A stretch of DNA of 64,000 bases. It comes from Zanthoxylum bungeanum. Its lineage: Eukaryota > Streptophyta > Magnoliopsida > Sapindales > Rutaceae. Within the stretch, counting starts at the first letter, position 1; each line of letters starts with the position of its first letter. Shown in pieces: positions 35,190 to 47,500 of the stretch. The translations under genes and the position numbers were made by a program. The notes under the pieces were generated by a model. It did not search any database. It saw only the letters and a list, made by a program, of their open reading frames with translations, and had not been told where the DNA came from. The stretch is taken from assembly GCA_019454045.1 (NCBI GenBank), contig SKCR01034820.1, positions 99,612-163,611 of the forward strand, read 5' to 3'.

Positions 35190-37246
35190 TGTTGGATAAT
35201 ATGACCCATAGCGTCACTATTTGTACAGATCATAGTGTTGTTGTACAAATTAACTATGTGACAAGGAAATTGCACTCTCATCATTTGTGATTAGATCACC
35301 TTAGATATATAAATGAAGAGAGGTCCATATGATTAGTTCCTGGATTGAGATGATATGAGACAGTATCAGTCCACGAAGGATTAATCATTAAATATCCCTA
35401 GCCGGAGTATTATCGAGACTGGACATCGATAATGCGGAATAGGCTAGTATTGCACTTGTGCGCGTTGTGAGGGCACAACGGCATAGTTCTCATATATTTG
35501 GGTATTGGATACTCATGCAAGTGCGATAGGAGGTTGTGTTTCACCGATGGTACGGGAAACAGCTTCGCTCTGGATAGACCCCTCGGAATCCCATTGGTAT
35601 TATGACTATGTGTCTATGGGAGTCCGACATCAGGGTAGGTGTGTATGGTCTTAACCTGAGACTTGCACCGCTAATGCTTACGACAATCAATATACTTTAG
35701 TTGAGGTCGTCTAGGACTCTAACCGGTTCTGTGTACGCCAATGCTGGGTATATTGAAATCGTAGAGTATTGGGTGTGATGTCAAGACGGAAGTATCACTC
35801 CAGTCATAGTGGAGATGATGTCACGCAGGATACGGTATTAGTGCTCTTAAGTGCTGGCCGCCATCGGGATATTATGACAAGGTCATGTATATCCGATTAT
35901 AGAGACTAGTTACCAGACATCCGACATGTGCTTCGGACGGGGCAGACACTTATCCAGCCCCAGCCCTAGCACGTGACTATCCGATACTGGGCCGATATAC
36001 ACAATACTTGGTATACTACGCTTGATACAGATCTTAAATATTCTTAGATGGATATGACCGGAGAATTGGGTAGACTTCGTGCTTTGCTAGAAGCCGATTG
36101 TGTCTCGTAAATCGGTAGAACGTAGTACTTGGTACGTACGTGATTCGGATACTCCGACGACCGTATTTGCTGCCGAATTATCCGGGGATCTCATGGGTCG
36201 CTTCCCAAAGATTCACCGATGACGTATGACTCGCACTTTTATTAATCTGGGATTAATATGATGAGAGAGAAAATTAATCTGGGATTAATTACAGAGATAT
36301 TTTATCTGGGATAAAATATCAATTTAAAGAGAGAGAATGATTAATTTGAATTAATCGAGGAATTAATATATTTGATATATTAAACGAAATTGGATTTCGA
36401 CGCGGAATTAAATTAGATTTTAATTCGGGCGAGCGAATTAATTTAGAATTAATTCGTTAGCGACGTGAATAGTGATTTCGCTAGGCGTAATCATTTAATT
36501 ACGACGCGACGGAAAATTCGTTAATTTAGAATTAGCGAATCCGAGCCCGAGATATTTACGAGCGCATTCGCATTTCGAATTCGAGCGCGGCTCGTCAAAT
36601 CAAGCGTCAAATCGTTAGTCGCGTCAAGCGTCAAATCACTTGTCACTTTGAGTGATGTGACTTGACAAGATTGACTTGATGTGATTGAGGGATGTGGTTG
36701 TTGAGGGAATTAATGGTTTTATTTGTTTGACTTTTAAACCATTAAAGTAAAATGGATTTAATGATTTTTTAAAATCATTTTGTGTAATATATACACAATT
36801 CCTTTTACCAAAAACGATATACCCTTTTCCCTCCACTCTCTCTTCTTCTTCTTCCTCTCCTCACGCCATTTTCTGGTTTCAAAGAGACAGTGAACTGTCG
36901 AACAAAATGAAAAGAAAATGGAGGGAAGCAAGTGCGTTTTGTGGCAAAACAAGAGTGCTAGCACACTCTAAGATCAATGCGAAGGTGATAGGGAAGTCCC
37001 CCCATGAGCCGGGAACGTTTTGATGAAGCTTGGAGCTCGTTTTTGATGTTCAAAATGGCCAAAAACAGCAGCCCATTTCAGCCACTGTCACAGCAGTTCA
37101 CGCCCAACAGTGAGCAGAATTTCAATTCGTTTTTGTTGCCAAATCGTCTCTCAACCGCTCGATGTAAGTATTCCGCACTTCCGTCGTGGTATTCACTTAT
37201 GATTCATGCTTGAGTTTTGATCTTGGGACCTTTAAAAACTCCAACA
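35190..37246 (+). repeat. 3' LTR of element A, 2057 bp
   Basis: Same length as the 5' LTR, with scattered single-base differences, for example spacer TGG instead of TGA in the 11-base-arm palindrome near 36297. It closes CTCCAACA before AAACC. Confidence 0.95.
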
Positions 37247-37635
37247 AAACCAAGCCCACACCACCACTAGGCCCACACGCCCATATCACCTTAAAATACA
37301 CCCAAATTAAATCAAATATTAATTAATTAAATATTAACTAAATAAAATATTAATTAAATTAAATAAAATATTAATTAAGTCATTTACCAAATTAAATAAA
37401 ACATAAAATAAAGCCATGCCTAATTTAGATAAATCACAAATTGTAACTTCCTAATCCAAAATATTATATACTAAATTAAAGAAATATAATGCCTAATTAA
37501 AATCAATCACACAATCAAATATTCAACCTTCATAATTCACCCAAATTTGTCCCCCCAATCAATCAAATCCTTTCCTTGTTTGACACCAAATCCAATCTAT
37601 TCCCTGTGAGACAATGGGAAGCCCTAGCCCTTTTC

Positions 37636-37643
37636 TATATAAA
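37636..37643 (+). promoter_or_regulatory. TATA box in the right LTR of B
   Basis: TATATAAA, the counterpart of 10023-10030. Transcription from here would read rightward into the antisense strand of G gag. Confidence 0.6.
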
Positions 37644-40159
37644 CAACCCAAAGCCAAAGCCACCCTCATCTCCAATCTCTTGAATTCACGCATGCACAAA
37701 GCCAAAAACACTCACACTCCACGCCAATACCCATACGCCTAGCCCGTCTCCATTCACACCATTAAAATCCATTCACAAAGCCACGCCTAGCCTGCCAACA
37801 CGAATTGCACAAAGAATCCACTTCACAGCCTGTCCCTTCACGTTGAAAGCACTTCACTTACCCTCAATCACCTTGGCCTCACGCTAAATCATCAACGCCC
37901 CTGCCCCTCTACTTGCCACGAAGCCTGCTTCATGTGTTGCTCAGCCACTGGCCCTTACCCTTCACGCTGCTTATTAACTCCCACATCGCCAAACAACATG
38001 CCACGCTTAGCCTACCTCCAACACGTACGTCTAGCCATTGATCACACAATCGTCCACCTTAACCTCAACCGACACAGCCCTAAGACTTAAAAGCACACCA
38101 CGTACACGCCCCTGCCTCTTCCCAATCAACCGACACAGCCCTAAGACTCAACAAACACAAACTGCCCAGCCCACTGCCTATAACACCATCAAAACTTCAC
38201 CAAATCAGTCCCTAAACTGTCCCAAAATTACCCCGAATTAACCCAAAAACTGCCTAGTAAAACAGTCCAGAAACCACCCAAAACAGTCCATTGAAACGCC
38301 AAAACAGTGACATGAACAGTGAGCAGAAAATACAGAAGAAACAGCAGTAAAACGGAGGTCAAACAGCAAGTAAAATAGCAAAACAGTGAGCTAAGACGCT
38401 AAACTAGTGAACCGGAGAAGTTGAGGAGCTTTAACCCTTCCAATCTCCGTGAAACGCAAGTCCGAAAGTCGGTAAAAAAGGTTAGACCTGAGGGTTTTTT
38501 TCACACTTATTTTCAGTTTTATCTTTATTATTTATCGAGTTTTGTTCGCATGATTACTATGTTAAAATGCATGTTGTGGCCCTTGAGTAGATAAATATGC
38601 ATGTATTACGAAATATTGTATGTTGTGGCCTTGGAATAAAATGAAAGATGTGTCAACTCTCGCGGTATATCGGATGGAAACCCGGACATAAATTTCATAG
38701 CCGATTCCGAATGGACGGTAGTATGATCTGTACTCCGGATATAACTACACGTACCGCTTGAGTAAACGGCGCATTCTTTTGTTTTATGTTGATTTGATTT
38801 ATTTATTATTCGTCACTTGATTTCCGTATGTTATTTGTTTATGTAATGATGTGATTGAGCGCAGGTGCTAGTAAGTTGGATTAAAGGTCCTCTATTTTGA
38901 GGGGTTAAAATCCTTTACCACGATACTTTGCCACCGCCGTTGATGTATATTTGGTTGAACGTAAGATGTGTTCATTCGGGTATACGAAGTCCGATATTAT
39001 TATCTTTATTGTTTATATGCATGATGTGATCGAGCGCATGGGCTTAGTAAGTTGGATTAAAGGTCCCTTATTTTGAGGGCTTAAAATCCTTTACCACGAT
39101 GCTTTGCCACACCGGTTGATGTATATTCGGTTGAACGTAAGATGTGTTCAATCGGGTATACGAAATCCGATATCATTGTCTTCACTTTTTATATATGTAT
39201 TGTGTTGATTGCTCATGGGCTTAGTAAGTGCGATTAAAGGTCCTCTATTTTGAGAGGTTAAAATCCTTTACCACGATGCTTTGCCGCGCTTTTTAGCCTG
39301 TTATTATTTGTTAGGTGTCATCTATTCATCCGTTCATGTATGTGTCATGTTGTTTACTGCATTTTGGAGGTCACTACTGTAACCCCGTTTGAACGCGTTC
39401 CGGAACGCCGCACGAACGCATGTTTTCTGTCTGGTCCCGTTCGAACGCGTTATCAAACGCTATACGAACGCGAATCTTTTGTTTATCGTTCGAACGCGTA
39501 TACGAACGCTGCACGAACGCGAATACACTGAATTGAGTCATTTTCATCACATGTCATGTATAATTGTTTCTTAGGGGTTTTCCCTTATATCATGTAATCA
39601 ATCATATTATTTGTATCCCTGCGTCTATCTGTTTGATGTGTTCATAGGATGGTATTCAAGCATGATTAGGTCATTAGTATGTTACTTGGTTCTTAGGCAT
39701 GATTTAGCCTATTTGGTTGTTTATTTTCAAGCATGATTAATCATTTTGTTTTGCGTTTGAAATTTGTATTATGTTTAGGTTGTTCTTTGTTTTCCGCATT
39801 ATATGATCGAAGCATGTTCATGAGATTGCCGTGTGCTATTGCATGTTTGCCGTTGTGATAATTACTTTCATGCATGTGAACTTAGAAGCATAATTATCCT
39901 TGGAAATATGTTGCTTAGGCTTGGTTAGATTATTGCACAAATCATTTTATTACAAGTGGCATAAGTAAGGGAGCATTCCGAACCCAACGGTTTGAGGTCT
40001 TCCCTTGCGAGGGGTGAGTGCGGCCTTAAATCTTTATCCTGGTTCACACCGGGTGGCGACTCCATTATTCTCTGGTTTAGTCCCCCGCGGGCTACTCCGT
40101 ACTCCCAACCGGGCCGCGAGCCCGGGACAGCATACGTCGCCCAGTTTCTGTATCCCACA

Positions 40160-40164
40160 CCAGG
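40160..40164. repeat. Target-site duplication of element B, right copy (CCAGG)
   Basis: Identical to 9359-9363. Confidence 0.95.
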
Positions 40165-41636
40165 TCTTCCATTTGTTCCCGCAAGTCTTTGCACCCGTTC
40201 GTCGGATGTCCTCTCAAATTATGATGTACGCAATATGATGTTTTATTTCTCTTATCTGGGGGGAATCTCCTAAGGTTAGGTTCTATCAAGAGGCCTTTTT
40301 TCTGGATCTCCATGACGATTTGTCCTAGTGGCTTGTTCAGAGGAATATATGCTTCTTCCCTGACTACATGGTTTACTTGGTTCGAGATTCCTCTTTCCTG
40401 GTTGTTCCGCGGTATTGGCTTGAATTCCTTGCATCTCGGGGGCGGTTTTTTGAACTCCCTATCTGGCCGGCGGGGGGCCTCTGCCCTTATTGTCCTCTCT
40501 CTGATAGATGTCCCTCTCCGGGAGATTTTCTCTTCGTTCTCCAACAAAATGAACTTTCAGGCTATTTCCAGGGCGGTTGCATAATCCAGCGTATCTTGGA
40601 TTCTTAGGTGAGTCCACAATTTTCCGACCCTTAAGGCCCCCTTTAAACTTTCCAAGGCCTCGAGGGACTCATATCCCCCGACCTCGAGCACCATATTATG
40701 GTATCTTTCAATGAAAGCCTTCAGGGGCTCGTCATCTCCCTGCTTCATGAGTCTTAACTTTCCAATTGTCTTTTTAGGAACGCAGGCCCCTTTGAAGTGC
40801 CGTACAAATGATTTTTTGAGTTGCGCAAAGTTGTTGATGCTCCCTAGGGCTAGACTTATGTACCATAGAATGGCGGATCCGCCTAAGGTTAGAGGGAATA
40901 CTTTGCAAACAGCATCCCCTACTACTCATTGGACTTCCATTAATAGGACAAAGCTTTCAATATGGGATTTTGGGTCAGTATGGCTCTTGTAGGGTGTCAT
41001 GGTAGGCATGTTGAATCGCCTCAGGAATTTTGCCGACCTTATTTCTTCTGTGAGGGGAGATTCCTTCTCATCGTCCCGGGTATCTCCTGTATCGGTCTTG
41101 AGGTTTACTCCCCACTTGGCCATCTCTTTCCTCAACCAAGACCTCATGTTGCTATCTGAGTTACCATGCGGCCTCATGCGGCCTTCTTCGTGTCTATTTC
41201 CCCGGGTGTGGCGCTCCTCATGACTTGAGGTCTCTCGTTCAGCCTCGCCATACTTCATTTTTTCCCTTTTGATGCTTCAGGGGCTATCATAGGAGGAATC
41301 TGGCGGCTGTCTTCCCTATTCTTCTTCCCACATGTCCTCTGTTTGCAAATCTTTTTCTACCACTACGGATTTTACCCCGTAGGGGCCCCTCCTTCTGGGT
41401 CTATCGTCTTCACTTGTATCTACAACATTTTTTCCTTCCGCCGTCTCACCTCTTCTCTGACTGGTTCCGGCTTCAAATCTCTCGTTGTTCCTCCATTTCA
41501 TCCTTTCTAGTCGGTCCATCATTGATTTTAGAAGGGCTTGGTTTTCCTCCCTTTCTTTCCTCATGTTTTCTTCTATCTTCTCTATCCATTCTGCTATTGG
41601 ACTCCCCGACGACTGACAATTTCCACCTTCTGCCAT
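40165..41636 (-). pseudogene. gag: Element G gag: capsid and CHHC zinc knuckle, four nonsense changes, no frameshift
   Basis: The ATG at 41634-41636 lies only about 30 bp from the primer site. One frame holds throughout: an N-terminal charged helix (WIEKIEENMRKEREEN), Gly/Arg-rich middle, capsid core (KFLRRFNMPTMTPY; DPKSHIESF; AFIERYHNMVLEVGG) and knuckle YCVHHNLRGHPTNGC (C-x2-H-x4-H-x4-C) near 40215-40260. Stops interrupt the frame at 41316 (TAG), about 41276 (TGA), 40926 (TGA) and 40557 (TGA), with no indel. B entered just after the knuckle, and the frame resumes at 9358. Gag would package the element RNA. Confidence 0.88.
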
Positions 41637-41667
41637 TGTCTTAATACGCGAGCTACTTTTTTGTTGG

Positions 41668-41690
41668 ATCGCCCCACAGACGGCGCCAAC
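41668..41690 (-). other. Primer-binding site of element G
   Basis: On the minus strand, TTGGCGCCGTCTGTGGGG follows the LTR end GTCAACA. This is a common primer-site form in plant Ty3/gypsy elements. Confidence 0.8.
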
Positions 41691-41893
41691 TGTTGACGGC
41701 TGATTTTGGTCTCAGGGCAATATGAGAATATTACTCCCGAGACAATCCTCCCTCAATAGTGAATTTGTTCGGTTATGGGGGAATTGAAAGCAAACTTAGC
41801 AAAAGACAGATAAATACGCCAATCGACAAAGAGATTTAACGTGATTCGGCTGGCTAGATCCAACCTACTTCCACGGACACAAACCGAATAATA
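41691..41893 (-). repeat. 5' LTR of element G, truncated
   Basis: It begins TGTTGACGGCTGATTTTGG on the plus strand beside the primer site. A phrase AACGTGATTCGGCTGG near 41840 resembles the R/U5 region of plant gypsy LTRs. It runs into copia LTR sequence at about 41893, so its far end is uncertain. Confidence 0.65.
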
Positions 41894-42099
41894 CTAGGAG
41901 GAGCTTGGAGGACCAAGATGACCGAAAATTTTGGAGGACATAATATGCCCATTGCCGAGAGCTTCTAGGAGGAGCACAAGGATTTTGTTCGTCGCATCGC
42001 ACAACCGATCAATGTGAGTATGATTCCGACATATTCCATTGTAGTATTCACATATGTTTGATGCTTGATTTGATCCCGGGACCTTAGAGAAACCCAACA
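41894..42099 (+). repeat. Scrap of a copia LTR (3' end), same superfamily as A/C/D/F
   Basis: CAACCGATCAATGTGAGT, TATTCACATATG and GGGACCTTAGAG...CCAACA match in order the last 110 bp of the C LTR (44440-44544). The upstream part is diverged and its left border is approximate. It has no visible partner LTR or target duplication. Confidence 0.6.
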
Positions 42100-42353
42100 C
42101 TATATACCATAGAAAAACATGCTGCCAAATGTAGCCTATGTACAGCCGGAGTTAATATATGACTAGTGTATGTCCAGCCGGATATGGAGGTGTCTCCAGT
42201 CGAAGGTGATTGATAGTCTGGTCGGGCATAGGGTTATACTTGTCCGGATATAGATGGTTTCACTCCAGCATTCAAACATTACAATCTTCATTAACTCTCA
42301 TATAGTGCCCTTACATGAGACTCATAATCGAGCCATGAAAATGCAATGTCTAC
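42100..42353 (-). repeat. Start (U3) of a B-like LTR, element B2, truncated
   Basis: On the minus strand it opens TGTAGACATTGCATTTTC and continues with GATTATGAGTCTCA, matching the first 60 bp of the B LTR (TGTAGGCATTGCA, GATGATGAGTCTCA). It then diverges, and is cut at the copia scrap. Confidence 0.7.
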
Positions 42354-42424
42354 AGTCGTCCCCACTTTAGTAGGCTTATGTAGTGTGTGAAAGAGACATA
42401 CCTATCAAAGTTATGCATGCATTT
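42354..42424 (-). other. Polypurine tract and 3' UTR of element B2, left of element C
   Basis: The minus strand reads AAAGTGGGGACGAC directly before TGTAGACA, against AAAGTGGGGGCGAC in B. Upstream CACACACTACATAAG and CATAACTTTGATAGG also match B. The sequence resumes after C at 53016. Confidence 0.75.
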
Positions 42425-44544
42425 TGTTGGACAAAATGACCCATAACGTCACTATTTGTACAGATCACGGTGTTGTTGTACAAATTAACTATGTGACAAG
42501 GAAATTGCACTCTCATCATTTGTGATTAGATCACCATAAATGTATAAATGAAGAGAGGTCCATATGATTAGTTCCTGGATTGAGAATGATATGAGACAGT
42601 ATCAATCCCCGAAGGATTAATCATTAAATATCCCTAGCCGGAGTATTATCGAGACAGGACATCGATAATGCGGAATAGGCTAGTATTGCACTTGTGCGCG
42701 TTGTGAGGGCACAACGGCATAGTTCTCATATATATAAGTATTGGATATTTATGCCAGTGCGATAGGAGGTCGTGTTTCACCGATGGTACGGGAAACAGCT
42801 TCGCTTTGGATAGACCCCTCGGAATCCCATTGGTATTATGACTATGTGTCTATGGGAGGCCGAAATCAAGGTAGGTGTGTATAGTCTTAACCTGAGACTT
42901 GCGTCGCTAATACTTGCGATAATCGGTAGACTTTGGTCTTTGTGGTACATGGCTTTAACCGGTTCTGCGTACACCACTTCTGGGTTTATCAGAGAGTCGT
43001 AGTGTATTGGGTGTGATGTCAAGACGGAAGTATCACTTCAGTCATAATGAAGATGATGTCACGCAGGATACGGTACTAGTGCTCTTAAGTGTTGCGCAAC
43101 CAATCAGGATATTGTGACCAGGTCATGAATATCCGATTATAGAGACTAGTTACCAGACATCCGACATGTGCTTCGGACGGGGCAGACACTTATCCAGCCC
43201 CAGCCCTAGCACGTGACTATCTGATACTGGGCCGATATACACAATACTACGGTATACTACGCTTGATACAGATCTATATATTCCTGTAAGAATATTTCTG
43301 GAGAATTGGGTAGGCATGGCGCTTTGCTAGAAGCCAACCTTGTCTTGTAAATCGGTATAAACGTAGTACGAGGTACTTACGTGTTCGGATAATCCGACGA
43401 CCGTATTTACTGCCAACATATCCGGAGATCTCATGGGTCGCTTCCTGAAGATTCACCGATGATGTATAACTCGCACTTTAATTAATCTAGGATTAATTAG
43501 AAGAGAGAGAAAATTAATCTGGGATTAATGGGGCGGAGATATTTTATCTGGGATAAAATATTAGTTAAAGAGAGAGAACGATTAATTTGGAATTAATCGA
43601 TATTATAAGAAATATTATTAAAATTGAATTTCGACGCGGAATTAAAATTAGATTTTAATTGGGCGCGAACAATTATTAATTCGTTAGCGACGTGAATAGT
43701 GAATTCGCTAGGCGTAATCATTTAATTACGACGCGACGGAAAATTCGTTAATTTGGAATTAGCGAACCCGAGCCCGAGTGTGATTGCGAGCGCATTCGCA
43801 TTTCGAATTCGAGCGCGGCACGCAAGTCACATCAAGCGTCAAATCGTTAGTCACATCATGCGTCAAATCAATTGTCACTTTGAGTGATGTGACTTGACAA
43901 CATGTCACTTTATTAAAGTGATGTGATGTGACTTAAAGTAAAAAGTAGAAGTGATATGGTTGTTGGAAAAAGCATTAATAAACTTTTACTTTTTGACTTT
44001 TGGTATTTTGGAAAATTGAAAAGTTGTATATGGTTTATTTTATTTTTGAAAATATATAAACCAAAATTACATTTTTCTTTTCACACTCTCTCTCTCATTT
44101 TACGGTTTCAAGGTGAAATCTTTTTCCCTCTCTTTTCTCTCTTCTCCCTCTCACGGCTCACTGCCGATTTCTTCTCTGAAATTTCTGGTTGTGACCGAAT
44201 TTGTGAGAAGCCAAAGAAGATGAAGAAGTGCTAGCACACACCTTGGGTTATATTATGGTGATAGGGAAACGAATTTGTGAGCTTGGAAAGCTTGAAGCTT
44301 GGAGCTTCAATGGAGTCTTGCATGGCCGATTTTGGAGCATCAAAACAGCCCCCACCGGCAGTCCACTGCAGTTCAAGAAGGCCCAAAACCGAGCTTGATG
44401 GAGGCAGAAACATGAAGTGCGAATTTGGTCCATCTTCGTTGCATCCAACCGATCAATGTGAGTTTATTCCGCACCTCCTTTGACATGTATTCACTCGTTT
44501 TTATGCATGATATGTGATCCTTGGGACTTGATTGAAACTCAACA
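42425..44544 (+). repeat. 5' LTR of element C, 2120 bp
   Basis: Ends TGTTGGACAAAATG and GAAACTCAACA. It carries the same inverted-repeat run as A at about 43480-43770, with some arms altered. A 68-codon sense ORF near 44277-44483 is repeated in the other LTR but matches no family I know. Confidence 0.93.
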
Positions 44545-47500
44545 ATGGTATCTTGAGCTATTGGTTGCATAAAACGAATTAGGGTTCTTGAGAAAATTTG
44601 GGGCTTTTGATTTAAGCTTGATTTTGACAAATTGTTTGTTTAAGAATGCTTGTATATGTATAAATTAGAGTTACATGTAATCAATTGAAGAAAAATTAAT
44701 TGGATTGATTTTCCCCAATTTGCTTAATGTTGGCCAAAACTTTAATTTGGGTAAACTCAATTTAAGCATCAAATGATTAAATTGTTTAGTATAGTATGCT
44801 TGAATGAGGTTGAATTGATGTTGTGCATAATCAATTTCATGAAATTTGGTTGGATCCATTTTTCCCCAAATTTTGGGCATGACAAATTTGGGTAAACTTG
44901 ATTTTGAGCATGTTTAATGAAATTGGATGATTTAGAATGCTTAATGTTGTTTAATTGATGATTGATTAGATCAATTTGATGAAAAGTGTTTGGAACAATT
45001 TTTCCCCAATTTGCTTGTGATGGCCGAATTTGGCAAGCTCCCTAATGTCTTGGTTTTTTGATTTTTTGTTCATTGGATGACTTGCAAATCATTTGGGGAT
45101 GTTGAATTTATGTTTAATTTGGTTCAATTGGATTGAATTTGATTTGGGCATATTTTTCCCCTTTGGCCGAGACACTTGAAGCATGAAATTGGGTTTGATT
45201 TTGATTTAATTATGTTGGACATGATTAATTGATGTTAAGCATGATTAATTGGACAAATTTGATGTTTTGGAAACTTTGATTTGGGTAATTAATAATGCTA
45301 TGCACTTTGGTAATTTAATTGTAAAATTGGATTTTGTAATTTAATTAAAATGGGCCTTAAAATTGGATTTGGGCTTTTTAAGTTGTTATTGGGTTTATTG
45401 GACTTTGTTGTACAAAGTTGGTTTAGGCCAAAATTGGTTGGATCCAATTAGGCCCAAAACCGCTTCCAAAAGGCCCAAATGCAACTAATAAACCTTTAAC
45501 GTTTAATTGGGCCTAATGGGCCTAAATTAATTTATGGGCTTATGGGGTAACTCCCGGATTGGACTTTGGTTGCGGGTTTGACCGAGTTGACCAAAAGTCC
45601 ACGCCTGAAGAAATTAATTAAAAGCCCATTGGACTTTAATTAAATTAATATTGGATATTAATCGGGCTTTGAGACCCGTAACGATTAAATTTGGAATTTA
45701 AGTCGTAAAGGTTTATTTTATAAAGTGTAATATTTAATTTGGAATTAAATAATGAATTAGAATTAAATGCGTATTATAAATTGGATTAATTATGTAATTT
45801 AATTTAATTCGTAGAAATCGTACTTTGAGTACGTGTTCGCAATACGAGTTTGACTCGAACAAAATCAAATCTTTGTTTGAACATTGGATGATCACTAATT
45901 ATCAAGATTAATTAATTGGATTAGATTGATTGATAACATGCTTGTATGAATACATGGTTGTGATGTTTGAATAATGTATATCGGATGGATATTAGCCGGG
46001 TGGGGCGATTTTGGAAATTGTAATAAATTTGATTTATTAATTGGACCTGCGAGTCCAGCCTTATCTCCTATTTCTTTGTATTCTCTTCTCACCTATTCCC
46101 CTCTATGTATATGAGGTTTCTTTAGAAGTGTAGTGTAACGGGTAGAAGTAATACAAGTGCTAGCGGGAGAGAGAAAGTGAGAGATTTGATCTAGGATCAA
46201 TGTAAAATATCCATCCGCATATCATTATTATTTTACATATGCGCTTTATTATGTGTTTAGAATGCATGTTTAAGGGTGTATGATGATGAGACCTTAACAA
46301 AGATAATAAATTGGTAGCCAATTTGCACGCGAAAAACCCTCGTTAAATATCAAGCGTTTATTTTCCTTCCATTGAGTGATTCTTACTCAAGATCTGAGAT
46401 TGGCAGGGGTTGTTGGCCAAAGTCAAGCCCTTGTCCGTCAAAGATGTGTTTTAATCACGAGGCTTTGTTCCATATCGGTGTCGTGTCCAAGTTGTGGTTT
46501 GTTGGCCAAAGTCAAGACCACTTCTTGTCCATTGACATTGATTACGAAGCTTCCATGTCAATGGGTCCGCGCTTGACTGGGATCACTAGGTTTGTTGTGC
46601 CAAAGCCAAGGCCTAGTTGATTCAGAGGAAAAAGGTTAGGGTATACATTCGATGTATAGGCATATATAAGATATATGTTTGGGACTTGGATGTCCACCTA
46701 CTGGATCTAGGAGTTGGATGAGATCCAATTGATCTTCGAGATCTACCTAGTTAATTATCATACAATTTGTTGGCCAAAGTCAAGATTGTGTGATATTTAA
46801 CGGGATCCTAGCCCACTAGGAAACACGGTTTCCCGAGTACTCGACAGAGGGTTAGAGGCTCGACGAAAAATAGTGGGAGGCAAGAATTGAATTTGCAATA
46901 CTCGTTCAATTACTCGCCATACGCGCTCATTTAAATTATTTCGTCATTAGATTAAAATGTTGAGACTAATATTTAAATTGTTGTTTTAATAAACAGTTGG
47001 ACTGTATTATACTTGATTATATATAATTGGATTATATTAATCAATATATTTGAATTAATTAATTTCAGTTTACAGTTGATTTTATAATTGGATTATAGTA
47101 ATCAATGTAATTGAGGTTAATTAATTTGGATTATATTTGATTATATAGTTGGACTATTATAATCATTATAATATATATAGTACCACTAATCGTTGATTAA
47201 ATAGTTGGACTATTGTAATCAAGATAAAATTGAAAAGTTGGATATTTAAAATATAATCTGGGATTAAAATATTTTAAATGATTTAATTTTCAAATTGGGA
47301 ATAAATAATAGGTTACTTTATTTGATAAAATAACTTATTATACCTTAAGCCCAAAATTAAGCAAAATAAGTAGAGCATAAAATCTTTGGAAGATTTATGT
47401 GATGATGACTTTAATGCTTAATTTAATATACTTGTCATAAATCTAATTTTAGATTTAAGAAGTATTAAAATTGCAATTTATAATTCTTGGAGAATTAATT

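Larger units (their letters stand above)
27158..37246 (+). mobile_element. Element A: young but non-coding Ty1/copia-type element in the 3' LTR of B
   Basis: LTRs 27158-29214 and 35190-37246 are both 2057 bp and look nearly identical. TGTTGG and CCAACA form the ends, with exact AAACC duplications. The primer site is at 29215, and the purine tract (CCAAGTGGGAGAT) at 35177-35189. The 5975-bp interior has no ORF above about 90 codons, so an already dead element was copied recently with enzymes from elsewhere. Confidence 0.95.
9364..40159 (+). mobile_element. Element B: Tat/Ogre-type Ty3/gypsy with gag only (TR-GAG-like), holding elements F and A
   Basis: Ends are TGTAGGCATTGCA and CCCACA, with an exact 5-bp duplication. 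The left LTR is 9364-12461. The right LTR is 26884-40159 with element A inside. After the left LTR comes a primer site, a long leader containing F, a gag pseudogene (23756-25063), and tandem-repeat arrays up to the purine tract at 26870-26883. No protease, RT or integrase core is present; only a possible scrap of the integrase end remains near 25380. The primer site TGGCGACTCCACTGGGGA is of the type I associate with Ogre elements. B would depend on a related autonomous element. Confidence 0.9.
26884..40159 (+). repeat. Right (3') LTR of element B, interrupted by element A
   Basis: The two parts are 26884-27157 and 37252-40159. After removal of A and its AAACC duplication, they form an LTR of about 3.18 kb. 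The TATA box is at 37636-37643 and the 180-bp units at about 38840-39295. The LTR closes TATCCCACA before CCAGG. Confidence 0.93.
1..41893 (-). mobile_element. Element G: Tat-lineage Ty3/gypsy retrotransposon, left end outside window, split by element B
   Basis: The order on the minus strand is primer site (41690 downward), gag, protease, RT, RNase H, a second archaeal-like RNase H, integrase, repeat-rich 3' UTR and an antisense gene. RT before integrase makes it Ty3/gypsy. The second RNase H just before integrase, the C-x2-H-x4-H-x4-C gag knuckle and the antisense extra gene are known marks of the plant Tat lineage. Element B interrupts it between gag and protease at 9359-40164. The 5' LTR begins at 41691 on the plus strand; no copy of it is visible in the first 5 kb, so the 3' LTR must lie beyond the left edge or be lost. 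The coding regions carry several stops but few frameshifts, so the element is old yet readable. Confidence 0.85.
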
